A stretch of DNA of 64,000 nt from GCA-2733415 sp964276095 (lineage in GTDB: Bacteria > Bacteroidota > Bacteroidia > Flavobacteriales > Flavobacteriaceae), in the NCBI GenBank assembly GCA_964276095.1, contig CAXYDR010000003.1:1674001-1738000 (forward strand), given 5' to 3'. The notes under the pieces are model-generated. The model made no database searches. It was not told the DNA's origin and worked only from the letters and a program-made list of their open reading frames with translations. This document shows positions 8,665-15,556 of this stretch, piece after piece (within the stretch, counting starts at the first letter, position 1; every line of letters begins with the position of its first letter). Position numbers and translations under genes: made by a program.

Positions 8665-9420
8665 ATGAAAAAAACACTTGTTAATTCTGAAAATTTAAAC
8701 AAAGTAGCAAAAATTACTTTTCTATTTTGGATAATGAAGATAATCGCTACAACTTTAGGTGAAACTTTGGGTGATTTGTTGGCTCACACACTTAAATTAG
8801 GTTATGCTGTTGGACTTGGTATAACTGGTGTGTTTTTTATTTTGGTGTTAGTTGTACAATTAATAGCAAAAAAATACATTCCTGTTTTATTTTGGTTAGT
8901 CATTGTTGGCACTACAACAGTTGGCACAGAAATATCCGACTTTATGGACAGAACACTACATTTAGGGTATCTCGCAGGTTCTTTGATTCTGATAACTTTG
9001 TTGTTGAATACACTTTGGATTTGGCACAGAACTATTGGTGAAATTGAAGTTTATCCCATTTTTAATAAAAAAGTAGAACTTTTTTATTGGATTGCAATTC
9101 TCTTTTCAAATAGTTTAGGTACAGCTTTTGGTGACTTTTTAAGCGATAATGTAGGATTGAGCTATTTGCAAGGTGCGATGGTAACTGCTGGTGTTATTGT
9201 AATAGTTGTTCTTTTGCATTACGTAACAAAAATAAACCATATCATTTTGTTTTGGATCGCGTTTATATTTACGCGTCCATTTGGTGCAACCTTTGGCGAT
9301 TTACTCACAAAAAAAGCCACCGAAGGTGGTTTAGATTTGGGAACAATTCTTGCAACTTTAGTAAGTGTTGCTCTTTTGAGTCTATTGGTTTTTTACAGTC
9401 ACAAAAAAAAAATAGTTTAA
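8665..9420 (+). CDS. Four-repeat membrane protein (COG4705-like)
   Basis: 251 residues, about eight membrane segments. The motif K-x-x-x-T-x-G-[ED]-x-x-[GS]-D recurs four times (TTLGETLGDLLA, TTVGTEISDFMD, NSLGTAFGDFLS, RPFGATFGDLLT), indicating internal duplication. This matches my memory of the uncharacterised COG4705 membrane family. Role unknown. Last gene of the inverted module in the largest cassette. Confidence 0.75.
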   Translation: MKKTLVNSENLNKVAKITFLFWIMKIIATTLGETLGDLLAHTLKLGYAVGLGITGVFFILVLVVQLIAKKYIPVLFWLVIVGTTTVGTEISDFMDRTLHLGYLAGSLILITLLLNTLWIWHRTIGEIEVYPIFNKKVELFYWIAILFSNSLGTAFGDFLSDNVGLSYLQGAMVTAGVIVIVVLLHYVTKINHIILFWIAFIFTRPFGATFGDLLTKKATEGGLDLGTILATLVSVALLSLLVFYSHKKKIV

Positions 9421-9665
9421 TGTGATTTTGAAACGATTTTATTTAACGTGAATTTTTCTTAAATCGGTAATTTTAAAATGTTCAATACAATTCAAATTGT
9501 AGTAAATGTATAAAATTTTGAGTTAGGGCAAAAGTGGTTGTCAAAATTTTATACTCTTGCGGTAAGTTCTTTCTGAATTTCCTGAAAACTTTTGTTGCAG
9601 AATGTTTCTTAAATGGTCAATTCCACAGAGTATATATGTCCTGATTGCGGTTGATTGGATATTGT
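9421..9665. repeat. Gap with a 14-bp inverted repeat
   Basis: No gene. An inverted repeat, GTATAAAATTTTGA at 9508-9521 and TCAAAATTTTATAC at 9541-9554 (perfect, 19-base loop), follows the COG4705-like gene by about 90 bases. There is no T-run, so it is not a standard intrinsic terminator. Confidence 0.5.
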
Positions 9666-9799
9666 GTGCAACGTGTTTGTGTATGGTTAGTTGCGTGTTA
9701 CAGCAACTAATTTAGTAAACAAAAACGAACCCGAGAAAATTCCGAAGGAATTTTCCAAATAAGCACTTGCCAAAGCAATTAATTATACACGTTGTTGGC
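9666..9799 (-). repeat. attC-like site 9 (short class, 134 bp)
   Basis: Plus-strand ends are GTGCAACG (9666-9673) and GTTGGCA (9793-9799). The central hairpin GAAAATTCCGAAGGAATTTTC is the same as in site 8. The right end GTTGGCACCA is the exact complement of TGGTGCCAAC at 11761-11770. The last codons of the next gene lie inside this site. Confidence 0.85.
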
Positions 9800-11725
9800 A
9801 CCAGTTTTTTGTTCCGTTTCATATAGAGTTAAATCATCTTTTATTTTGTAAATAACCAAAATTATCAGCTTTAACAACCTTAAATAATCATTGTTTTGTT
9901 CGTCTTCTGAACTAGTGTTTGTTCCATGTAAATACTTATTCCGCAAATCTAAACTGTTAGAAAATTCTTTTTTATTGAGATAATAATTCAAATATTTTCT
10001 CTCCTCAATGGTAAACAATGTATTGTCAAATTTTACCATTCCCTTTTTTTCCATATTCAGCATTTCATCTCTTACTTCCGGGGAATAATGCCAAAAATTT
10101 ATAACATCTTCGTAATGTAACTTTCCTAGAATGAATACCAATTCTTGATTTTTAATCCTCAAAAAACCTTCTTGGTCTTTAAATAAATAATCGTTTGATA
10201 TTAAGTAATCTATATCTCCTTTTTGGTAATCTTGAAAGTCTTCATAACCAATATTTTCACTTGTCAGAAGTTGATAGAATGTACGATATTTTTCTTTAAA
10301 AGGTTCGATGTAATAAAGCATCGAGTTACCAGAAAAGAAATAATATTTTAATCTTAAAAATTCGTCTCCTTGTCCATAAATATATTTCTTCTGAAGCTTA
10401 CTCTTTACTTTGCTTAAATGCAATTGAGAGGAACTGATTTTAATCAAATCAAAATCGATAAAACCTTCTTCTACGTAACATTTGTATTGCTTGATTAAAA
10501 ACTCTAATTCTGGTGCAATAAACCTTATTTTTTCTAAAGATGATGAGTTCTGTGATGCAAATGAAATTGTTAAACCCTTTATGTCAAACTTCTCATTTAT
10601 AACCTCATTTACTTGATGTGACAAAACATTTTCTAAACTAATTTGATTTTCCTTTAAGTAATGAAGATATAATGCTATTTGTATATGAGATAGCAAACTT
10701 TTACCGTGAAACTTAAAACTAATTAGGTATTCGTTTTTGGAACGCATAAAGGTTCGTTCAAATGAATCAATTTCGTGAGTTTTACTTACTAACTCAATAC
10801 AACCTTGCGAATTAATGTACTTAAAGAGAAAGGAAAAATTTCTAAAAATGTATTCGTTAGATTTAGTTGCATTTAGCCACTGTTCCGAGTAGATGTGTGT
10901 GAATTGTCCATTTTTATTTTCTAGTTTATAAGGTTCGCTTTGGTCTTTTGAAAGAGCAACTTGAAATCTATTTGTAGTGCCTGAACCTTTGTCAAAAAAT
11001 TCATCATTCTGTTTTTTCTCTAACCTTTTTGCCTTTAGTTTTGTTTTATCCGATAGTTTTAAAGTCCTTGAGTTAATGACAAGCTTAACATAATTCAAAT
11101 TTGCGTCAGGTGAATCTAGATATTTCAAAATCATAGTTTCCTTGTCAGAATCTTTTAATGAACTTGGGAAAAATAATTTTGGTTTATCTGATAAAACGTG
11201 GTCTTCTTCGAATTGGGAAAGTAATAATTCTGCGGACTCAGTTGAGTCCATAATATAAGTCTTAATGATATTTGAAAAATGATTTACTAAATTTCTTTGT
11301 TTTAATAACTGCCTAATGTGAAATCTATTATTGCTTGTTATTTCTTTTAGGTTGTTTTGTGAAATCTTTTTATAAATGTTTAGATTGCTTATCAAAGTCC
11401 AGAAGGAATCATAATATTGGTAATCAATTGTGTCATAATAAGTCACAATATTTTCGTCGCTAATTGCTATAAAAAACGAAGTTATTTTATCCCAAAAAGT
11501 GTCAACAATTTTAATATAATTTTCTTTGATTTCTTTGCTCCAAGAAGGACGATGAAGGTCATTATCGAAATAAAGCTTTATTTGATATAATTCTAAAATA
11601 TCATTTATTTCATAAATTTTTGAAGAACTAAAATTTTCAATTATTGCTTCAGCGTTTTGCAAATTTCTGTCGCTTGATAAGTCTCTTTTTGAATAAAATA
11701 CTACTCGATTTAAATCTCTATTCAT
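9779..11725 (-). CDS. Large cassette protein with HEPN-like C-terminus
   Basis: 648 residues, the largest cassette product; no signal peptide or membrane segments, so cytoplasmic. Most of the length is unrecognised. Near the end is R595-N-K-Y-L-H600-G in a helical context, followed by a hydrophobic helix (YLRLLKLIILVIYKI). R-x4-6-H is the ribonuclease motif of HEPN domains, which occur in abortive-infection and toxin systems. This is a motif-level hint, not a family match. The frame ends within the attC-like site, so the last about seven residues derive from it. Confidence 0.65.
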   Translation of the reverse strand: MNRDLNRVVFYSKRDLSSDRNLQNAEAIIENFSSSKIYEINDILELYQIKLYFDNDLHRPSWSKEIKENYIKIVDTFWDKITSFFIAISDENIVTYYDTIDYQYYDSFWTLISNLNIYKKISQNNLKEITSNNRFHIRQLLKQRNLVNHFSNIIKTYIMDSTESAELLLSQFEEDHVLSDKPKLFFPSSLKDSDKETMILKYLDSPDANLNYVKLVINSRTLKLSDKTKLKAKRLEKKQNDEFFDKGSGTTNRFQVALSKDQSEPYKLENKNGQFTHIYSEQWLNATKSNEYIFRNFSFLFKYINSQGCIELVSKTHEIDSFERTFMRSKNEYLISFKFHGKSLLSHIQIALYLHYLKENQISLENVLSHQVNEVINEKFDIKGLTISFASQNSSSLEKIRFIAPELEFLIKQYKCYVEEGFIDFDLIKISSSQLHLSKVKSKLQKKYIYGQGDEFLRLKYYFFSGNSMLYYIEPFKEKYRTFYQLLTSENIGYEDFQDYQKGDIDYLISNDYLFKDQEGFLRIKNQELVFILGKLHYEDVINFWHYSPEVRDEMLNMEKKGMVKFDNTLFTIEERKYLNYYLNKKEFSNSLDLRNKYLHGTNTSSEDEQNNDYLRLLKLIILVIYKIKDDLTLYETEQKTGANNVYN

Positions 11726-11763
11726 TGTTGAAGTTAATATTCAGGTGAGTTTTGTCAAATTGG

Positions 11764-11896
11764 TGCCAACGTTGTTGTGTATGATTAGTTGCGTGTTTTA
11801 AGCACTAAAGTTAGTAAATAAAACACAGATAGAAAGTCTGCGAGGACTTTCGTAAATTGGCTAAAACCAAGCAATTAATTATACACGGTGTTGGCA
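11764..11896 (-). repeat. attC-like site 10 (short class, 133 bp)
   Basis: Plus-strand ends are TGCCAACG (11764-11771) and GTTGGCA (11890-11896). The central hairpin is GAAAGTC-TGCGAG-GACTTTC. Arms GTGTATGATTAGTTGC and GCAATTAATTATACAC pair almost perfectly. The GTTGGCATTA end complements TAATGCCAAC next to the recombinase. Confidence 0.85.
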
Positions 11897-11905
11897 TTAG
11901 TTTTC

Positions 11906-12667
11906 TTAAAACATTAACTTAATTCTAATTTTTATTTCAATTTTGGATTTGACTTTTAATCCATTCAAACTTCCAGCTAACCATTTTCCTTTTCTTTCCA
12001 AAATTTGTTTTTCAATAAATTCTTTTAACTTCTTTATTTCAACTTCTTTTACAAACTCAATATTATCTATATCTCCTTTCTCATCTATAAAAAAAGAGAC
12101 TGTATTATCTATATCAATTTTAGTTCTTCCTACAGAGTTTGTTTCAAAGTCAAAAGAGCGAGATATTTTTTTATATAATTCATAAGTCAGAGCTTCTTTT
12201 CCTCCAATGTATGAAGGTGGACATTCAAGAATTGATTTTACTACTTTTTCATTTATATAAACCTCATAGTCTTTTTTTTCACCACATTCCGTTGATTTAA
12301 CAAGTTCATTTGTATCGAAATTATATTCTTGAACTAATTCTCCTTTTGGATTATAAAAACTCCATTTTCCTACTTTAAGATTGTTTTTGTATTCGCCAAC
12401 ACTTTTTAATTCTCTTCCTTTTCTGTAATATCTTTCAGTCCATTTTCCTGCTTTTTCTCCGTAAGAATATGTTCCACTTAATAATATTGCACTTCCTGAA
12501 TATGCTTTTATTTTATATTCTCCGTGTTTAACAGATTGATCTGATTTAAGTACATAATATGTAGCTTTTCCACTTCCTTTATTTTCCTTTTTCTTTTTCA
12601 GTTTTTGACTAAAACAAGTCACTGTTATTAATAAAAAAGTAATTGTAATTATTCTTCTCATTTTCAT
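11906..12667 (-). CDS. Exported MORN/YwqK-like repeat protein (cassette 1)
   Basis: 253 residues with a signal peptide (about 1-20, ending CFSQ). Residues about 45-130 hold MORN-like repeats: HGEYKIK, SGTYSYGEKAGKWTERYY, VGEYKNNLKVGKWSFYNPKG. A C-terminal domain (about 150-253) has the GGKEALTYELYKKI and VSFFIDEKGDIDNIEFVKEV pattern of TonB-C-like domains in Flavobacteriaceae. Role unknown. It is the cassette nearest the recombinase, hence the most recently inserted if the system works like an integron. Confidence 0.75.
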   Translation of the reverse strand: MKMRRIITITFLLITVTCFSQKLKKKKENKGSGKATYYVLKSDQSVKHGEYKIKAYSGSAILLSGTYSYGEKAGKWTERYYRKGRELKSVGEYKNNLKVGKWSFYNPKGELVQEYNFDTNELVKSTECGEKKDYEVYINEKVVKSILECPPSYIGGKEALTYELYKKISRSFDFETNSVGRTKIDIDNTVSFFIDEKGDIDNIEFVKEVEIKKLKEFIEKQILERKGKWLAGSLNGLKVKSKIEIKIRIKLMF

Positions 12668-12678
12668 TTTTTAATTAA

Positions 12679-12713
12679 TGCCAACAATTATATAAACGTA
12701 ATTACGTTTATAT
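12679..12713 (-). repeat. attI-like junction with 24-bp palindrome
   Basis: The first cassette begins at GTTGGCATTA (minus strand; core 12679-12686). Unlike all other junctions, the base outside the core is A rather than G (CCAACA, not CCAACG), and no attC arm follows. Instead a perfect 24-bp palindrome fills 12690-12713, with half-site ATATAAACGTAA. The recombinase stop codon is only 12 bases further. I infer the primary insertion site. Confidence 0.6.
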
Positions 12714-12724
12714 CTATTATATCG

Positions 12725-13861
12725 CTAAGGTATCAAATCTAGTGGACTTTTTACGATTTGCAAATACTTAGTAGCAACTTGGGTGTATATTTCTGTGGTT
12801 GTACTGCTGCTATGCCCAAGTAAAGATTGTATATACCTTAAGTCAGTGTTGTTTTCTAATAAGTGTGTAGCAAAACTATGTCGTAACATGTGCGGAGTTA
12901 CTCTCTTTTTTATATTTGCTTTTTCTCCTGCTCTATTTACAATTTTCAAAACACTACTTGGCGAATATTGATGCCCTATAGGTCCTTCAAATAAATATGT
13001 TTTAGGTTTCCATTCCTTAAAATAAACTCTTAAATCTGTTAGTGTGGTTTCAGATAAAATGGTGTATCTATCTTTGTTCCCTTTCGCATTTATTACGTGT
13101 ATCAACATTCTATCAGAATCTATATCAGTCAGTTTTAAGTTTAATAATTCCGACCGGCGTAAACCTGCAGAGTAGAGGAGTGAGACAATACATTTGTGTT
13201 TAATATTATTTGTACTATTAATTAAAACAGTAATTTCTTCTACACTTAATACTTTTGGCAGTCTACTTTGTGGTCTTGGGCGTTCTATTTCGTAAAATCG
13301 ATTAGGCATTCCTAATACAATTTCAAAGTAAAACTTAATACTATTTACTGCCTGATGTATATAAGAGTTTGATTTATTTTGATCGTTAAGCTCCTTTAAA
13401 TACTGCCTTATTTCATTTTCTGTCAATTCATTTAGTGGAATATTATAAAACCTATTAATGAATTTCTCGAATAATGAAATATATGTTTTGGCTGTGTTGT
13501 AAGCATATCGTTTAAGTTCTAACTTTAATAAATAGGATTCTGGGCACGCTCTATAATTTTCATCTAATTTCCTATTTCTATAATAATCAATATTTAATTC
13601 TTGATTTCCCTTTTGAGGTTTGTCTGTGAAAAACAACCTTGTGTCCACCCAAGCTATACCTCTAAACGTGTCAAATATCTGGGTTAAATTTTCTTGATTA
13701 TTTATGATATAAACCATATTATGTTCTTTGCTCCATTTAATTGAAGGTAAAGTTTTCATAAGTTTTTGAAGCAGCTTATTTGGAGGGAATACCAATCCAA
13801 TCATCTTTGTTTGATCAATTAATAGGTGTCTTAAACTAATATGTAATTCTAATTGCTTCAT
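12725..13861 (-). CDS. Tyrosine recombinase, candidate cassette integrase
   Basis: 378 residues. About 1-100 is an extra N-terminal region, about 105-185 a SAM-like core-binding domain, about 203-370 the catalytic domain. Catalytic residues are all present: R235 (AGLRRSEL), K260 (AKGNKDR), H324 and R327 (HMLRHSF), H350 (LLGHSS) and Y359 (TEIYTQV). The C-terminus KSPLDLIP resembles the SPxD tail of integron integrases, but I see no IntI-type insertion between K260 and H324. It is read in the same direction as the cassettes and ends 40 bases before the first core, which argues that it mobilises them. Confidence 0.92.
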   Translation of the reverse strand: MKQLELHISLRHLLIDQTKMIGLVFPPNKLLQKLMKTLPSIKWSKEHNMVYIINNQENLTQIFDTFRGIAWVDTRLFFTDKPQKGNQELNIDYYRNRKLDENYRACPESYLLKLELKRYAYNTAKTYISLFEKFINRFYNIPLNELTENEIRQYLKELNDQNKSNSYIHQAVNSIKFYFEIVLGMPNRFYEIERPRPQSRLPKVLSVEEITVLINSTNNIKHKCIVSLLYSAGLRRSELLNLKLTDIDSDRMLIHVINAKGNKDRYTILSETTLTDLRVYFKEWKPKTYLFEGPIGHQYSPSSVLKIVNRAGEKANIKKRVTPHMLRHSFATHLLENNTDLRYIQSLLGHSSSTTTEIYTQVATKYLQIVKSPLDLIP

Positions 13862-13954
13862 AATTAGTGTTAATATAAGTAAATGAAAAAGTATAATTAA
13901 TATTATACGTATATTTATACGTAAAGTAATACGTTTAATAATAATTATACGACT
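13862..13954. promoter_or_regulatory. Divergent promoter region with ATACGT repeats
   Basis: The 93 bases between the recombinase start and the divergent zinc-ribbon start contain ATACGT at 13905, 13917 and 13929 (exact 12-base spacing) and ATACG at 13947 (18 bases on). The same ACGTAA/TTACGT letters make up the palindrome beyond the recombinase end. Likely binding sites for the recombinase or a regulator; inference. Confidence 0.5.
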
Positions 13955-14332
13955 ATGGATCGATTGTGTTTATCTTGTAATAAAAAAGTAAAAGGAAGGA
14001 TAGATAAATTATTTTGTTCGGCTTATTGCAAAACTTCATTTCATTACTTAAAAAATAAAGCTAAAAGCCGTACACGATTTCATGTAATTGATGAGCAATT
14101 AAAAAGGAATAGAAGTGTTTTACAACATTTTCATAAATCGGGAAAAACTACACTTTTAAAATCGGAACTAATAGATAAGGGTTTTGATCCTAATTATTTT
14201 ACTAATTATTGGAAAAATAGTAAGAACGATGTGTATTTGTTTTGTTATGAATACGGTTTTTTATCAATTAATGAATCAACTAAAAAGAAATACTTAATTA
14301 TTGATTGGCAGGAATATATGGAGAGCTCATAA
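13955..14332 (+). CDS. Zinc-ribbon protein next to the recombinase
   Basis: 125 residues. The N-terminus has C5-x-x-C8 and C21-x3-C25, a zinc-ribbon or zinc-finger pattern, followed by a basic segment (KNKAKSRTRF) and a helical, aromatic-rich C-terminal half. Probably DNA-binding. It is divergent from the recombinase and shares its promoter region with the ATACGT repeats, so it could be its regulator or an accessory factor. No named family recognised with certainty. Confidence 0.75.
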   Translation: MDRLCLSCNKKVKGRIDKLFCSAYCKTSFHYLKNKAKSRTRFHVIDEQLKRNRSVLQHFHKSGKTTLLKSELIDKGFDPNYFTNYWKNSKNDVYLFCYEYGFLSINESTKKKYLIIDWQEYMESS

Positions 14333-14554
14333 GTTTTTGATTAGCTAACATAGTTATGATAAGTATAAGAATGTGATTTACCCTCTACAATAAATTTTTG
14401 GAGATAATTTCTAATTTGTTTTTCAAACAATCAATTTAATTTTATAAATTGCATTGAAATTAGAAAACTAATACTGCATACGTTTTTGCATACGATTTAA
14501 ATAAATAGCAACCTTTGAGCCCAGTAAAATGGTTTAAAAAACTCTAAACTTAGA
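14333..14554. other. Non-coding junction region
   Basis: 222 AT-rich bases between the zinc-ribbon gene and the tRNA fragment. No gene, terminator or recognisable RNA seen. It is probably the outermost part of the integrated element. Confidence 0.4.
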
Positions 14555-14600
14555 GCTCATAACCCGAAGGTCACTGGTTCGAGTCCAGTTCCCGCTACTA
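14555..14600 (+). repeat. 46-bp tRNA-fMet 3' fragment (att-like direct repeat)
   Basis: Identical for 46 bases to 14764-14809, i.e. from the anticodon loop (GCTCATAACC...) to the encoded 3' end (...CCCGCTACTA). The 5' half of the tRNA is missing and replaced by unrelated sequence. It is followed at once by a good terminator, so it is the end of an old tRNA gene. This is what an element integrated at a tRNA gene leaves at its far end. Confidence 0.85.
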
Positions 14601-14605
14601 GGTAA

Positions 14606-14634
14606 AACCTCTTGAGAAATCAAGAGGTTTTTTT
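14606..14634 (+). terminator. Terminator after the tRNA fragment
   Basis: AACCTCTTGA / TCAAGAGGTT stem with GAAA loop, then a T-run. It supports the view that the fragment was once a full tRNA gene. Confidence 0.85.
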
Positions 14635-14694
14635 GTATGTATTATTCTCATTTTTCTTAGAATAATAAATTTTACATAATATTATATAAAAGAC

Positions 14695-14724
14695 TTGTAT
14701 AGGTTTAAAACAGTTGTATATTTG
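14695..14724 (+). promoter_or_regulatory. tRNA promoter, Bacteroidota type
   Basis: TTG at 14695-14697 and TATATTTG at 14717-14724, 19 bases apart, 9 bases before the tRNA. This is the Bacteroidota -33/-7 consensus. Confidence 0.75.
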
Positions 14725-14733
14725 CACCCACAG

Positions 14734-14806
<73 letters not shown>

Positions 14807-14812
14807 CTAAGC

Positions 14813-14847
14813 AAAAAGCATCATCTATTTAGATGATGCTTTTTTTA
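14813..14847 (+). terminator. Bidirectional terminator, tRNA / response regulator
   Basis: Stem AAAGCATCATCT / AGATGATGCTTT with ATTT loop and T/A runs on both sides. It ends the tRNA transcript and, read on the minus strand, the response-regulator operon ending at 14883. Confidence 0.85.
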
Positions 14848-14882
14848 TTTCTGATTGCTAGAAACTGGATTGTTATGGAGTA

Positions 14883-15548
14883 CTATATAAACCCTTTTTC
14901 TTTTGCTAGCTTTACTAGTAACTTATCGCTTCCATTTTCAATACTAAAATTTTCCTTGAGCTTTCGTTTTCTGCTTTCTATTCCTCCTTTTGATAAAGGA
15001 ATTGCAGTTGGTAGGTCAATCATTTTTGTTCCTACGGACAATTCATAAAGAATATCTCTATCAATTTTGTCAACAAAAAAGTCATGATTTATATGAGTTC
15101 TTAAAATATTTAAAACAGTTTTACTAAAAGAAGGAGTTCCTTCGAGTACAGCTTCTATTGCAGTAATCAGTCCCTTTCTATTAATATCGTTTTTTATTAA
15201 AAAACCATCAGGATCAATGCTTTTAAGGATGTTATGAATTCTGTAATTATCATTATAAGTAGTAGAAACAATAATTTTTGTCTGTGCTAATACCTTTCGT
15301 ATTTCAACTCCTAAATCTTCACCAGATGTAAATTGCTCATCGCTTGATTTCGGTAAATTAATATCCAAAAATACCAAATCAATAGCAGTTGCAGCTCTAA
15401 TAAATTCAATTGCCTCATCACAATTATTTACGGTAGTAATTTCAAACTCGTAAAGACTGTTTTCAGTAGCAAGATTCATTAATGCATTTTCATACACCTC
15501 CGCGATTAATGGGTGATCATCAATAATTAAAACAGTATGTTTTTGCAT
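14883..15548 (-). CDS. Response regulator, NarL-like
   Basis: 221 residues. Receiver domain (about 4-130) with acidic pocket D10-D11, phosphoacceptor D62 in FLDINLP and T95/T96. The C-terminal about 70 residues (ELSVGTKMIDLPTAIPLSKGGIESRKRKLKENF) form a helix-turn-helix of the NarL/LuxR type, although the usual LuxR motif is weak. It begins 9 bases after the kinase gene, so the two form a two-component pair. Confidence 0.85.
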   Translation of the reverse strand: MQKHTVLIIDDHPLIAEVYENALMNLATENSLYEFEITTVNNCDEAIEFIRAATAIDLVFLDINLPKSSDEQFTSGEDLGVEIRKVLAQTKIIVSTTYNDNYRIHNILKSIDPDGFLIKNDINRKGLITAIEAVLEGTPSFSKTVLNILRTHINHDFFVDKIDRDILYELSVGTKMIDLPTAIPLSKGGIESRKRKLKENFSIENGSDKLLVKLAKEKGFI

Positions 15549-15556
15549 AATAAGGG

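Larger units (their letters stand above)
1..13954 (-). mobile_element. Integron-like cassette array with adjacent tyrosine recombinase
   Basis: Ten complete cassettes and one partial one, read on the minus strand, are separated by ten palindromic sites (81-279, 1093-1290, 1771-1970, 2769-2965, 3553-3748, 4217-4350, 5273-5405, 6385-6518, 9666-9799, 11764-11896). The array ends at a recombinase gene (12725-13861). Each cassette starts with GTTRRRY-like bases, and its own site begins with the exact or near-exact complement, as in integron cassettes. The recombinase points the same way as the cassettes, unlike classical class 1 integrons. The array runs off the left edge. The layout is seen directly; the mechanism is inferred from known integron logic. 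Confidence 0.8.

Noticed and set aside
81..11896. Repeats as insertion sequences or RHS elements
   Set aside because: No transposase inside, no target duplications; their core logic and single-gene spacing fit cassettes.
13905..13951. Possible CRISPR-like or plasmid-iteron array
   Set aside because: The unit is only 6 bases in 12-base steps with no spacers and no cas or rep gene nearby; promoter binding sites fit better.
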